From contig CM045993.1 in the NCBI GenBank assembly GCA_025175895.1, positions 53,448,621 to 53,512,620 on the forward strand: 64,000 nt of DNA. The letters run 5' to 3'. Numbering within the stretch: position 1 is the first letter of the stretch; each line of letters begins with the position of its first letter. The translations under genes were made by a program, and so were the position numbers. This DNA comes from Wurfbainia villosa (taxonomy: Eukaryota; Streptophyta; Magnoliopsida; Zingiberales; Zingiberaceae). The notes under the pieces are model-generated. The model was given only the letters and a program-made list of their open reading frames with translations. It ran no database searches and had not been told where the DNA came from. Positions 20,153-31,589 of the stretch are shown here, piece by piece.

Positions 20153-20166
20153 ATCTCCCCCTTTTT
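20153..20166 (-). other. Sire-C polypurine tract
   Basis: The minus strand reads AAAAAGGGGGAGAT directly before the 3' LTR. The motif recurs at 20281-20293 and, weaker, near 20370 and 20545. Confidence 0.88.
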
Positions 20167-22020
20167 GATGTTTGACAAAAACCAAACAAACCATTGAGTT
20201 AGACCATCTAACTCAAACCAATCATCCCCATCAATTTTTTCAATTGATGTCATTCTCTCAATAAGTTCTTCCCCAAAAATTCTCCCCCTTTTTGACTAAC
20301 ATCAAAAAGGTTTTCTCCAAGGAGGTCAATGTCTCATGTCCCAATGAGATCTTACAATCTTCCCCTTGGTCCAAAAACACCTAGGATGCCTACCATCTTC
20401 CTAGTGATAAGTCCCATATCACTCAAGAGAGTCAATCCTATACACTCTCCCAATTTCTAAATTGGGTATCACAAAAGCCCATTTTCTTCCTCATGAGAAA
20501 AAATATCATTCATCATCCCATGATGGATACCTCCTCCTAAAGGCTTGCTCCCCCTTGACCATTGCACCAACAATGTCCTTGGGAAGTCCCTAAGCCAATA
20601 GGAACTCTAAACCATCAAAAATAAGGTTAAAAGTCCAAACATGAACTTTATTATCCTTAAATTTGATACATCGACCTAACACCTCTCCTAATCCATATCC
20701 AATGGATTTTCACCCTTTAAAATGCTTCGTAAAGCATATCATAGGGTTAGGAGTGATTAGGAACCTTTACCGTAGCTGAACATGGGCTAAACAACCTTGT
20801 TCTCTTGAAATCAACATTGCCAGTCGACTCTCTCAACTAACAGTCGACTGCCACCCTCATCAGTCGACTACCACCTAGGGCAGTCGACTGATAACTGAAA
20901 TATCAGAATTCAGTTATCAGAAATGAAATTCAGAAAATCATAAATAATTATACGCAATTTGAAAAATCATGAAATTTCATATGTATAATACTTATGACCA
21001 ATACAATGGGTGAAAAATGATAGAAAATTATTTTACCCATAAAAATCGAAATTGATACAAAATCCAAAAGTGAATAAAAACTTCAATGTTTTAGCTCACT
21101 TTGTATCAATCTCATCAATGGTGATTGCTATCAAAAGATAGACTTCACCAAGGTTTTTCAAAAGGATTTTAAAATATTTTCAAAACCTTATTTTGGATCA
21201 TATTCCTTGGCCTCAATGTACATGACTTGTACACAATCTTTCCCAATGATTCACCCAATGAAATTACATGAGTTTTAGTTCATCTAGATGAAAAAACTAT
21301 GCACCTTGAACTTAACTCATATCCTACCATCTCACATGTATATAGGGTGTATAAAATATACATACATGTCAATGTGATGTGAGATGTGGGTTTTGTTCTC
21401 CTAATCTAGGGTTTCATGCATTTTTCTAAGGCAACCCTACTTGATTCCCTTAGAAATGGGACTCCAAGTCATGCCATTATCCTTAAATCAATTTTAATCA
21501 AATTAAATGCATGAATGATCATGGAAAAAATAATAGCAATAATTAAGAATGGCCAATGATCGTGATGTCATGGCATATGATGTAATCTAAAATACATGAC
21601 ATTAAGCCTTAATCCTAAATATGATCATGACATTTTAAATGATTAAAAATAAGCAAGATGTCATGGCATGTTATATGGCAAACAAAGCATGGCATATAAA
21701 ATATATAGGTATAATAATACCTAAATTTTAATATTAATTGTCATTTGATATAATTAAGTATATTTTGCCATAATACTACTTTTCTTCCTAGTGTGCTAAA
21801 AACCCAAAATGGCACACTATGACTCTAATCCTAAATTGTGTCAATTCAATTGATTTTTCATAATCCCAAAAATATATTGGTACATCCTAAAATCTTTTAA
21901 GATCATAATATCGAATCTATTTTCAAGGTATCCATAACCTTGAAAATTTTCTAAAGTGTCACCTTTACTATGGTTAGGTTAACTACCCTTCCATTTAAAG
22001 TTGGCACACCCTAAACCCAT
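20167..22020 (-). other. Sire-C 3' noncoding region
   Basis: No coding potential on either strand. It contains extra polypurine tracts close to the LTR, four palindromes of the CAGTCGACTG type at 20820-20892, and AT-rich sequence. A complete Sirevirus would have protease, integrase and RT here, so pol is absent rather than decayed. The region aligns by eye with 55000-56873 of Sire-D. Confidence 0.75.
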
Positions 22021-23740
22021 CTAGCGTGAATCAATCACGCTCTTAGGAACCCAAAACCTATTTGAGCTCCTAGGGTTTACTTGGTATTCCTTAGGAAGAA
22101 CCTCCCTAGATACCCTCCTAATGACCCTTCTAGTCTTGTTAGCCTTGGTCATTGTGGTCTTACCTAGGTTGACTCTAGGGGTAACTCCCCTTGCAACCTT
22201 CTTAGTGGTTTCCCTAGGTTTTCTTGAAAGCCTAGCCACTAGGCACATACCTTGGTCAACTCTAGGGATAACTTCCCTATTGACCTTGGTCTTCCTAGAC
22301 CTAGTTTGTGTTCCATAATCAAATGGAATGCAATGATAAGCCACCTTAGGCTTAGGTTTGTGACCCAAACCTTGCTTGCCCTTGGATGACTTTTGTCTCT
22401 TAGGCCCTAAGTGTTGACTTTGAGTCCTAGACCCTTGATTTTGACTATTTGACCCTTTAAATTGATTTTGCATATTTGCAAGGGTCTTTTCAAGTTTTTC
22501 AAGCCTTGACCTCAAGGCTTGGTTCTCAATCTCTAATTCTCCAATTTCAGAATTTTGATTTGGTCTTTGGGCAATGTTCTTCCTAGGCATATGCCTAGTC
22601 CATTTGGGATTAAAACCTAGGTGCTCTTGCACCTTTCTAATTGTCTCCCTAGGTAGAATAAGTCTTGAGTTATTTGACCTAGGTTTGTCCTTAGATAAAT
22701 TGTTTTTAGGGACATTAGTCTCAAATTTCTCCTTATTTTCAAAATGAAAATTCTTAGCTCCTAAACAAAAGTACTTGTTTCTATTAGCATGCTTTTCATA
22801 AATTGCAAGAGAATTAAAATTCCTAGCATGCTTTTGTCTATTAACTAAAGAAGAAGCATTACAATATACCTTAGGGTTTGCCTTAGAGGCTCCCCCTACT
22901 TGTGAAGCTCTCCTTTGAGTCTTCTTCTCCCCCTTTGGGCATTGATTCCGGTAGTGTCCCGGTTGCCGACATTTGAAGCAAACCACTTGCTCCTTGCTTT
23001 TGGTTGGTGGGGGACCAACATCCTTGATCTTTGGTGCCGGTGGAGCTTTTCTTACTTTCTTTGGGCACTTGCTCTTATAGTGCCCAAACTCCCTACACTC
23101 AAAACACATAATATTATTTTTTATTTTGAATTGAGGTGTTTGAGTTACCTAAGTCAATGGAGGGCGGAATCAGATTTTGAGCATCTTCATCTTGACCAGA
23201 TGTTGAAGCTTCTTCTTGATGTTGCTCCGGTGATCTAATCTCCTCCCCCTCAATCCTAGAGGTGGAGGTCTCCTACGATTCTACTTCCTCTTCCTCCTTG
23301 GATGTTGATGGTCTCTCAACCTCCAAGTCCTCACTTCCTTGTGAGGATGATGTTTTTGCCTCTTCGATCCCTTCCTCTTGGACCGGTGATGGACTTTCAT
23401 GGAGCTTGGCCACTTGGCTCTATAGCTCCTTGACATCTACATAATTACCTAGCATACACAAGATATTGTTAGGTATTAAATCCATTAAAAACTTCATTAC
23501 CTTATAATTTTTCTCGAAGGCTTGGACTTGCTCTTCGGTCCATCTCTTTTTCTTGAGGAATCCTCTCTTTGGTCATATTGGATAGCTATATCCCTCCATC
23601 AAAATGGACCATTCTTCGAAGTCCCTCGTCATTAGGAAGTCTTTGATTCTTGACTTCCATTGTCTAAACCCTTCTTGTCCATAGAAGGTATATGGGATAG
23701 GGGTGTTGATAACCCATCCTAGTTGCTCTTGAACTTCCAT
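22021..23740 (-). pseudogene. Sire-C gag
   Basis: The gag starts at the ATG at 23740-23738 (MEVQEQLGWVINTPIPYTFY). The N-terminal part (23740-23110) is the copia gag core with stops, followed by an acidic Ser/Thr/Glu linker. The open C-terminal 362 residues begin with the first zinc knuckle CFECREFGHYKSKC, then CFKCRQPGHYRNQC, a long Lys/Asn-rich stretch, a short coiled coil (ENQALRSRLEKLEK), a basic region, and the terminus RFWVPKSVIDSR. Both knuckles keep all Cys and His. The total is about 570 codons including stops and at least one frame change. The same architecture is nearly open in Sire-D. Gag would package the element RNA in the cytoplasm. Confidence 0.85.
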
Positions 23741-23791
23741 CTTCACCCTCTAGCGTGCTCCCTTAGTTGTTAAACCTTGAAGAGCAGCCTT

Positions 23792-23804
23792 GCTCTGATA
23801 CCAC
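23792..23804 (-). other. Sire-C primer binding site
   Basis: The minus strand reads TGGTATCAGAGCA two bases after the LTR end, complementary to the 3' end of initiator Met tRNA. Confidence 0.88.
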
Positions 23805-24291
23805 TTGTAGGAGATCATTGGAACGCTAGAGCGGGGGGTGAATAGCTTGTATTCGTAGCATGATGGAATTTGATCAGGTTTGCTTGCCTATGATTGTTAG
23901 TACACAGTGAAATATAGAAATAATACAACAATCAAAATAACAAGCACACAAACACAAGTATTTAACGTGGTTCAAAACCTCAAGGTTCCTACTCCACGGT
24001 TGAGCTCAACGAGCTCTAGTGATACACACGCAACCACTAATAAGTACTCCTTCTCGACACAAGTCGGAAGCAGAGAAATCTCGTACAATAGTTTACAACA
24101 ATAAAATAAATACAACAAGCAAATACACTATGAAATACAATGCAATACAAGTAAAGAAAACACTTTACAAATGCCTTTGGATTGCTTGCTTTTGGTTGCT
24201 TGAAGAATGGCCTTGGAGACCCTGATTTGCAGCAACAAATCGCCCCAAGGATGCTCAAGAATCGGATTTCTTTTTCTCCTCCACGAGCTCC

Positions 24292-24298
24292 ATTTATA
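24292..24298 (-). promoter_or_regulatory. Sire-C 5' LTR TATA box
   Basis: The minus strand reads TATAAAT, following the palindrome cluster. The 3' LTR has the same motif near 19125-19131. Confidence 0.55.
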
Positions 24299-24319
24299 AC
24301 TTCTGCCTGGGCTGGAAAA

Positions 24320-24670
24320 AGCCGATCAGTCGACTGCTTGGGACCATCAGTCTACAGATCACATTCTTGATGTGAGATAATGGTGTAATCCATGCTGGAA
24401 AAAATCAACGGCTAGGACATCAGTCGACTGATCATGACCATCAGTCTACTTTTCAAGTCATCACTCGACTGCTGACCACAACAGTCGAGTGAGACTCCAT
24501 TCTGTGGCCCAAAACCCGAGCATCAATCAAATGATCACAAGATCATTCGACTACTCGTCCAATAAGTCGACTTCCAAGCTCTGGCAGTCGACTGCTGGGA
24601 CACATCCCGCAGTTAAACCCTAGTTGACTCTCATCAGTCGACTGTCATATGGCACCAGTCGACTGACACA
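24320..24670. repeat. Palindrome cluster in the Sire-C 5' LTR
   Basis: Five exact CAGTCGACTG decamers plus decayed ones (for example CAGTCTACTT and CATTCGACTA), aligned with the cluster of the 3' LTR. Confidence 0.85.
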
Positions 24671-24867
24671 CCTCAAACATGAGGTTTTAGCCCAAGTATG
24701 GTTTCCCTATACTTGCTAGACCACCCTTAGCCTAGACCTAAGCCTTCTAGCCACCTCCATCAGCCTCATGCCTCTCGAATCCCTCTAAATCATCCATGAC
24801 TTGTACATCCATCGCGCTAGCATTCAGGTGCTTCCATCGGCTATATCATGCTAATGATGTCTACACC

Positions 24868-25193
24868 GCCAAGGCACATTGGACTTACGCCGCCAAGACT
24901 CTGATTGGACTTTACGCCGCCAACCTTTGGACTTGTGCCGCCAAGACTCTCGCTTGGACTTTACGCCGCCAATAGCAAACCCCTTGGACTTCTCATATGC
25001 CAAGACTCAATCTTGGATTTTCCCTTGCCAACCGATGTTGGAATTTCCATGCCAAGACCCATGCTTGGACTTTACATGCCAAGTACTCAAGACTTGGACT
25101 TTCCAAATGCCAAGTGTCCTACTTGGACTTTCCCAAATGCCAAGTGTCCCACTTGGACTTTCCTTGCCAAGTACTCAATACTTGGACTTTCCC
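24868..25193 (-). repeat. Array of 12 short hairpins in the Sire-C 5' LTR
   Basis: Twelve consecutive units can pair as CCAAG/CTTGG or variants. One unit uses CCAAC/GTTGG and four use CCAAGT/ACTTGG. Each stem is followed by an ACTTT-like linker. The array lies about 100-425 bases into the LTR in sense orientation, in U3, upstream of palindromes and TATA box. Confidence 0.82.
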
Positions 25194-25293
25194 ATGACAA
25201 TCACATTGTCATATGTTTTTGTCGAACATCAAAACATCTCTCGAGTCAAGCTCGAGTCCTAGTCAATCGTGACCTAGGCCGATTGCACCAATA

Positions 25294-25957
25294 TTTAATT
25301 CATGGACATATTGCCCAAAGATCATAGTTGGATATTTTTAATGATTTAATACTATTTCATGTTTCAAAAACTTAGAGTTCATGTTTTGAAATGTTTTAAG
25401 CAAAACTAGGTTTTCAAGTTGATAAAAATTTGAGTCATTTTCAAACTTTTGAGATTTTGCCTTATTTTCAAAAATTGATTGATGTTTTATGAAAAATTAT
25501 TTTCCAATGACAGAGGGGCTCATAAAAAATGTGTTCCCCAAATTTCATGATTTTTCAAATTTTTTGGAATTTTTAATGTATTTCTGAATTTGGGTTTAAA
25601 AATCAAAAATCTACATTTTTAGGTGCCAGTCGACTGGCTATCTGAATTAGTTGACTGATGTACTATGCACGAACACAGTAACTTATTTTAAATAGTTTTT
25701 AGCCTGATTTTAGCAATTTTCTTCCCTTGTATAGTGATGCCATGTTGTATAACATATATTTGATGTTTTTTATGGTGTCAAAGTGGGAGAAATGTTAGTG
25801 TTTAAGTGAATCATGCTAGGGGGAGAATTAGCATGTGTTAAGGGGGAGTTACATATATTAAGGGGGAGTGTTTTGATACTCATGTTATGTTTACATGCTT
25901 TTTTTTCCTTAGTATTTTGTTAATGTTTTTCCTAACTTAAACATGTTGTCACACATC
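25294..25957 (+). other. Sire-H 3' noncoding region with repeated polypurine tracts
   Basis: No coding sequence. It contains one exact CAGTCGACTG (near 25626) and, at about 25818-25880, three closely spaced purine runs of the AGGGGGAG type, followed by the true tract at 25958. Such repeats ahead of the 3' LTR are characteristic of Sireviruses. Confidence 0.7.
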
Positions 25958-25971
25958 AAAAAGGGGATGAT
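25958..25971 (+). other. Sire-H polypurine tract
   Basis: AAAAAGGGGATGAT directly precedes the LTR start TGTTAGGGCAATC. Confidence 0.82.
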
Positions 25972-26450
25972 TGTTAGGGCAATCAACCTAAGTATGGTTT
26001 GGTTTTGATGTGTGTGGAAAAGGGTTTAAGTTAGGTTGTTTATGTGATTTGATGTGTGTGTTTAAGTTATGCAGGACTTAAGTGAATCACACATGGTTGA
26101 CTTGATGAAATCATTGTCGAGTTCACCATCTCATGGCTCGGGTCCTTGAGTCGGTGAAGGATGACATTGCATAAGCCATGAGCTTGGTGCATCCGAGGGA
26201 CCATCGGATGAGGAGCATTAGAGTGAAGCCAAAGAAAGCAGACTTCAGCACGAGACATGAAGGATTGCACTAAAGGAGCCACAGGTTTAGTGCATCCGAG
26301 GGACTTGGCTCGACGAAGAGAGCTTCGGTGAGGGACTCCATGAGAAGATGAGAGATTGAGCGATTGTAACCCGGGGCGGGGTAGCGCATAGGTGAACTTG
26401 GATGAATGGATAAGTCAAGTGTCGAATGCTCAAACTTGTGTTTGAGGTTT
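25972..26450 (+). repeat. Sire-H 3' LTR, first segment
   Basis: The LTR begins TGTTAGGGCAATCAACC and is interrupted at 26450 by Copia-K. It continues at 47162. The five bases GGTTT before the break are repeated after Copia-K. Confidence 0.85.
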
Positions 26451-27243
26451 TGTTAGTAATATATGAGAGATGTCCTAAGGCAATCACCTTATGATTGAAC
26501 CATTTATATGATAAATGAAGATTCACTATTTAAGTATACATGTTTTCATGTATTTTATTTGATCTTAAACTCATTTACTGAATGTCCACGATACGATTCA
26601 CAGCATGAGAGAATTTGTGATTGGATCACAACTAGTGAGTATCTCTACATCTGTAATTGTGATGTATCAGAATTATCCCTAGTCGATGAATTGATGGATT
26701 TGGACACCGTCAATTCTATCAAGACTAACACAAGGTATACTCCTTGGTGTATCTAAGCAGCTGATTCTCACTGTCTGGAGACATTGTGATGTCTGGAGTT
26801 AATCATGGATGCTAGTTATGGTAATTAGTTCATTGGAGTGACCAGTTGTAAAACTTCATATGGTTCTCTACATATATAGATATGTCAATGAAGTTCTTAC
26901 TGTAGCTTAAGTGCGATGTTCCTTTGACTTGTAGTTTTCAAGTCATCTTGGTCATGAAGACATATGCTTTGACATCTTAAGCAAGCATCTCTGAGGAGAT
27001 GTGGACCCGAGATGATTGGGCATAAGTCGAAGTGATCGAAGGTGTTTTAATAGCCAATAAAGGATTCACCACTCCTTGTGAGGAGATGTATACCCATGGC
27101 CTCTCGTCGGATTGTTACTAAAGTTTTTGGCCAAAGCATTACATGTTTAGAGTAAGGTACTCTTGGATACATGTGCAGTAACTAGAATCCGTAGGATGAG
27201 GAAATGATTCTTGGGCTAGGTGTGACGTAGTCAACCTAGTGGG
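26451..27243 (+). repeat. Copia-K 5' LTR, first segment
   Basis: It starts TGTTAGTAATATATGAGAG, identical to the start of the 3' LTR at 44967, and stops where Copia-J inserted (duplication GTGGG). It matches 44967-45760 along its length. Confidence 0.9.
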
Positions 27244-28289
27244 TGTTAGTTATAGCCCTAGAACCAATCATGTGATGGTTGAATGGGGAACATTTTGTAT
27301 CATATTCTATAAAGGCAAAGAATGGTTATTATATTTACGTTTTGCTTGTGCCAGCTAAATTAAATATAATAATGCCCTAGAAAAGTAGGTTCTTATCTAC
27401 AGCACATCAATTGGCAGAATTGATTATGAGAGGCCGTAGAGAACACTTTCCTAAATGTTCCTAGTCAAGTATTAATATGCAAGTGCAATATTAATATATA
27501 AAGACTAGCATGTAGGTCAATTGATGACTTGATCTCACAAGTCATGGATATATGATATCAAGGTGACACATGGGTAAATATTAGAGAATATATACTGAAC
27601 TGACCCGCCATGAGAAAGTTTCATGGATCGTCATATGAGTGTCATAAACTTTCTCATGTGACTATTGTTATGAATAGTCCTCAAACCTGAAGTCACTACG
27701 GTTCCCTACATAAGGAGTTATGTACTTTGGTATCGTTAAACGTCACCCGTAACAGGGTGGACCATAAAGGCGATTACTGGGTATATAACAAATTATGCGA
27801 AGGGATGTGAGTGATGTAGATGGGATCTATCCCTCCCATATGACGGGAGTGATATCTGTGGGCCCCTTGATTGAGTAGAACTACTAAAATGCATGACCAT
27901 GCTCGAATGAGTCAATATGAGATATTGAGCTCATTTGTTTGAGTTAGTTTACTCAGGGATCAAGAAACACATAGATTGATCGAGGATGACACGGTCTATG
28001 CCTCATTGGTAAATCTGATATCAAGGATAGAAGGACACGGTCATACATTATAGTAGTCACAGAAAGGTTAGTCGGATCTTGACTTATTTCGTAGCTTGGG
28101 TAGCAATGATGTATTGCTAGATGCCGCACATTGCTTGTGTATCTAAAAGAGTTTAGATCCACTGCCAACGTTATGAGAGCCTATAGGGTCACACACAAAG
28201 AGCATGATGATTAGAAGAATTAGTGCATTCTAGTTTGACTAGAATAATTTGGGAATAAGCTTAAGTACAAAATGGTTTTTGGACTTTAA

Positions 28290-28560
28290 GCTTAATGAGA
28301 ATTTTAGCTTATTGATTTAATGAGATTAATTCAATATGCTAAGCTTATTAATTTAATAAGATTAAATAAATATGTAATCATGATAGCCTAAGCTTAATTG
28401 ATTTAATAAGATTAATTCAATATGTTACCTTATTGATTTAATGAGATTAATTCAATATGATAACATAAGCTTATTTAATTAATAAGATTAATTCAACATG
28501 CATGAATGCCACATAAGCATGCCACCTAAGCATGCCACATAAGCATGCCACCTAAGCTTG
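28290..28560. repeat. AT-rich and GCATGCCAC short repeats in the Copia-J LTR
   Basis: TTTAATGAGATTAATTCAATATG-like units occur about six times, followed by CATAAGCATGCCACCTAAGC units. The same block occurs at 35405-35670 in the 3' LTR. Confidence 0.75.
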
Positions 28561-28683
28561 ATGAGGTAGAAGGAGACAAAGGGTTTTGACCTTTGGAATT
28601 TCTCCACATGTGGCCGGCCAAAATTATTTTTCAATGCAATTGATTGCATTGAATGTGATAGGAGGTGAAAGGTTTTTTCAATC

Positions 28684-28693
28684 CTATAAAACA
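28684..28693 (+). promoter_or_regulatory. Copia-J LTR TATA box
   Basis: CCTATAAAAC lies between two TGGCCGGCCA palindromes. The 3' LTR has the same arrangement near 35812. Confidence 0.65.
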
Positions 28694-29155
28694 CTCCATG
28701 GGGTGGCCGGCCAAAGTGGTGGAAGCTTGAGGCTTGGAGAGAGCTTGGTGGTGAGAGGCTTTGGTTGTGTGGCTTTTGTGAGTGTAGGCTAGCAAGAAGA
28801 GTGGTCTTCTTCTTCCTTTCTCTTTTTCCCTACCTTTCTCTCCTTTAGGGACTTCTCTAGCAAGAAGTAAAGGAGAGCTCTTCTAGTTTCTTTTGTGAGA
28901 CAAGAGCTTTCTTGTGTGGATACATATAGAGGCACGGACATTTGAACGTGCTAAAAGATCCAACAAACCCAAGGAGAAGCGGGATTAAAAAGGGCAGGCA
29001 CGCAACAAATGTAATATTCTCCTATAAGATAGGTTTTTCTTTTAGAGAAATTTATTTTTTTTTTGTACGAGGTTTTCTTTCGCAAGGATCACTTGGAAGG
29101 GATCCAATTTTTTCGTTGCGCATATGCTATTTTCCATAAAAAAAAATACCTACAG

Positions 29156-29170
29156 TGGTATCAGAGCCAC
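29156..29170 (+). other. Copia-J primer binding site
   Basis: TGGTATCAGAGCCAC begins one base after the LTR end, of initiator-Met type. Confidence 0.9.
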
Positions 29171-30387
29171 TTGCGAAAGATCGTATAAAAAAAATTAGGT
29201 TTTCTCTATTTTATATATGATATAGAAGTAGGATAAATTTTATTATGAGTTGATAATTGCATTAGCAATTTTTCAAACATAATAAAATGTCTGATGTCTT
29301 TTAAAAGTTAAAATTGACATGGTGCATGGTTATGGCCTAGTCCCAAAAAGTTTGTGAATGTGTGTGTTGTAATTCTTAATACGGCCTGCGTGTCGTGCCT
29401 TTCTCCTAAAATTCTTGTTGTAAAATTAGTTTTATACTCAAATGTAACTCGAGTATTTCTCCTTTTGTAATATACAAAATAAAGATGGAGGGTCCATTGG
29501 AAGATGACGTTACAAGGAGGAAGTCAACAACACAAGACAACCAAGAGGAAGCACTTGGGAGAAGATGCTATCCCTAGGTTGACCAATCAATCTTTTCATT
29601 GGCTTGAGAAGATTGTAGAATAAGGGCCATAACCATGACATGCTTAGTTTAATATATATGTGATGCATGTTAATTTAGCTTATATGTGATGTATGCTAAT
29701 ATGTATGTGATGCATGTTTAAGTTTATTTCTTAATAAGTCAAAAAAATGATATGCCTACCAAAGTTTGGTACTCACTACTTCCTCGATCATTTGTTGTTG
29801 GGTTTGCCAAAGCAAAGCAATGCATTTTATCTTGGAAGAGTGCGAGTGGACAATCGTGATGTCCCACTATCAAACTTGGTTAAGACTTAATTAAGTTTTT
29901 CTTAATTAATTAAAAAAGTAGAGGCATATATTAGCTTTGAACATAAGTTTTAAAAATTAGTTTTGTGTGATTTCCGAACATCAGCTTTGTCTAAAAAGTG
30001 GTCGTTGCTCCGATATCAAAGAAAGCCTCTGTGCCTCGCCACGGCCCGGAAGCTGGTTTAGGAATAAGCACTAAACTAATCTAAACTTAACCCAAGCTAT
30101 TAAAGTGTTACATCAGATGTAATTGGCAAAAGATTGCCTACCTAATCATACTACGTCTTGGGCGATTAGCCAAAGCTAACTCAAGACGAAGTATGATGTG
30201 GATCTTTATCCCATATAAATTTATAGCTAAATAGAAGCTAATGATGTAAGCAAAATGTGTTTGCCTACATCAATGATTAGCTCATATCAAAGCTATGAGA
30301 ATTTAGTGGGAACCTCATTTAATTAAAGGCCTAATTAAATGACTTAGGTATGATACTTAATTTTGCATTTTAATGTTGTAGATCACC
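29171..30387 (+). other. Copia-J leader with strong stem-loops
   Basis: A 1.2 kb untranslated leader without a supported ORF. Near its 3' end are two inverted repeats: 30145-30160 with 30182-30197 (16 bases, one mismatch) enclosing a smaller TTAGC/GCTAA stem, and 30243-30254 with 30260-30271 (12 bases, one mismatch). Retroelement packaging and dimerisation signals usually lie in this region. Confidence 0.65.
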
Positions 30388-30969
30388 ATGTCATCTAACA
30401 CGACACACCCCCTCAACTTGCGATCTGTCCTTGAGAAAGAAAAGCTCAATGGAGCTAACTTTCTAGACTGGTATAGGAACTTGAGGATTATCCTCAAGCA
30501 AGAACGTAAACTGTATGTCCTAGAGCAGTCTATCCCTGAAACATCCACCCCTGCGACCACTCGTGCTAAAAAGGATGCTTATAAGAAGCATCAAGATGAC
30601 GCATTAGATGTGTCATGTCTTATGCTTGCCACCATGAACTCTGAGCTTCAGAAGCAACATGAGAACATGGATGCCTATGGTATGGTTGAGCATTTGAAAC
30701 AACTATATCAAGGACAAGCTAGGCACGAGCATTTTAAAGTGTCTAAGGCTCTTTTTGCATGCAAGATGCAAGAAGGAACACCTGTAGAAACTCACGTACT
30801 TAAAATGATAGGGTACGTTGAGAACCTTGAAAGACTAGGTTTTCCACTGAGCCAAGAATTGGCAACCAATGTTATCCTGCAATCATTGCCGGAAGCATAT
30901 AATCAATTCGTCATGAATTATAACATGAATGAAATTGATAAACCTTTGCCTGAGATTCTCGGATGTTAA
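30388..30969 (+). pseudogene. Copia-J gag capsid part
   Basis: A 193-codon fragment starting MSSNTTHPLNLRSVLEKEKL, with the copia gag signature LNGANFLDWYRNLRIIL and VILQSLPEAYNQFVMNYNMN. It ends at a stop at 30967; the following part is in another frame, consistent with a one-base indel near 30960. The start follows the leader and is the first ATG of this frame in a good context. Confidence 0.88.
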
Positions 30970-31589
30970 GCTATCGAACCAATCTCAAGAAGAAAGTTAG
31001 TAACGTACTAATGGTCAAGAAGGGCAAAGGTAAGCGCAAAGGCAAGGGTAAGACCCAAGTCAAAGGCAAGGCCAATTCATCCACTTCAAAGGGTAAAGGT
31101 AAAGTACCTAAGGAAGGGGACTGTTTCCATTGCGGTGAGACTGGACACTGGAAGCGGAACTGCAAAGTCTACCTTGAGGAAGTAAAGAAGAAAATAAGTT
31201 GGACTTCTGCCTCAGGTATACACATTATAGAAGTTAATCTATCTATTTCTTCTACATGGGTATTAGATACCGGATGTGCATCTCACATTTGTACTAATGT
31301 GCAGGGACTGAGAAATAGTAGACTAATGGCAAAGGGCGAAGTGGACCTACTAGTAGGCAATGGCGCAAAAGTTGCTGCTGTAGCTGTAGGAACATATTCT
31401 TTGTCTTTGCCCACTGGGCTTATCTTAGAACTAGAGCAGTGCTTTTATGTACCTGCATTAACGAAGAACATAATTTTTGTATCTTGTTTAGACAAGAAAA
31501 ACTTTTCTTTTATAATAAAGGACAAATGTTGTTCCATTTATTTGAATGAAATGTTCTATTGTAATGCACCACTTATGAATGGTCTCTAA
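30963..31589 (+). pseudogene. Copia-J nucleocapsid and protease
   Basis: A Lys/Gly-rich basic stretch leads to one zinc knuckle CFHCGETGHWKRNC and then to the protease active site WVLDTGCASHIC, with the catalytic Asp kept. The protease continues with LLVGNGAKVAAVAVGTYSLS and CFYVPALTKNIIF. The frame stops at 31587-31589, where a full element would continue into the pre-integrase domain. Confidence 0.88.

Larger units (their letters stand above)
18639..25293 (-). mobile_element. Sire-C: Sirevirus-like element with gag but no pol
   Basis: Complete element of 6.65 kb on the minus strand: 5' LTR (23807-25293), primer site TGGTATCAGAGCA, decayed gag, about 1.85 kb of noncoding sequence with several polypurine tracts, and 3' LTR (18639-20152). 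The target duplication TTTAA flanks it (18634-18638 and 25294-25298). No protease, integrase or RT is recognisable in either strand of its internal region. The gag with two CCHC knuckles, the LTR palindromes and the repeated polypurine tracts point to the Sirevirus lineage of copia. It must have depended on proteins of a relative. Confidence 0.88.
23807..25293 (-). repeat. Sire-C 5' LTR
   Basis: About 1.49 kb. The outer end reads GCACCAATA, where CA has decayed to TA, followed by the duplication TTTAA. The inner end, TGTAGGAG on the plus strand, abuts the primer site. It has the same module order as the 3' LTR. Scattered substitutions between the two LTRs indicate a moderately old insertion. 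Confidence 0.9.
27244..29154 (+). repeat. Copia-J 5' LTR
   Basis: It begins TGTTAGTTATAGCCC and ends CCTACA. It contains a run of ATTAAT-type repeats (28290-28500), GCATGCCAC repeats (28505-28560), two TGGCCGGCCA palindromes flanking a TATA box at 28684, and a long U5. Confidence 0.93.

Noticed and set aside
19680..20175. Frames with repeated LDF/CQD-like motifs in Sire LTRs (also 24879-25327, 54545-55001, 59595-60042)
   Set aside because: These are translations of the hairpin array in antisense frames; the conserved property is base pairing, not a reading frame.
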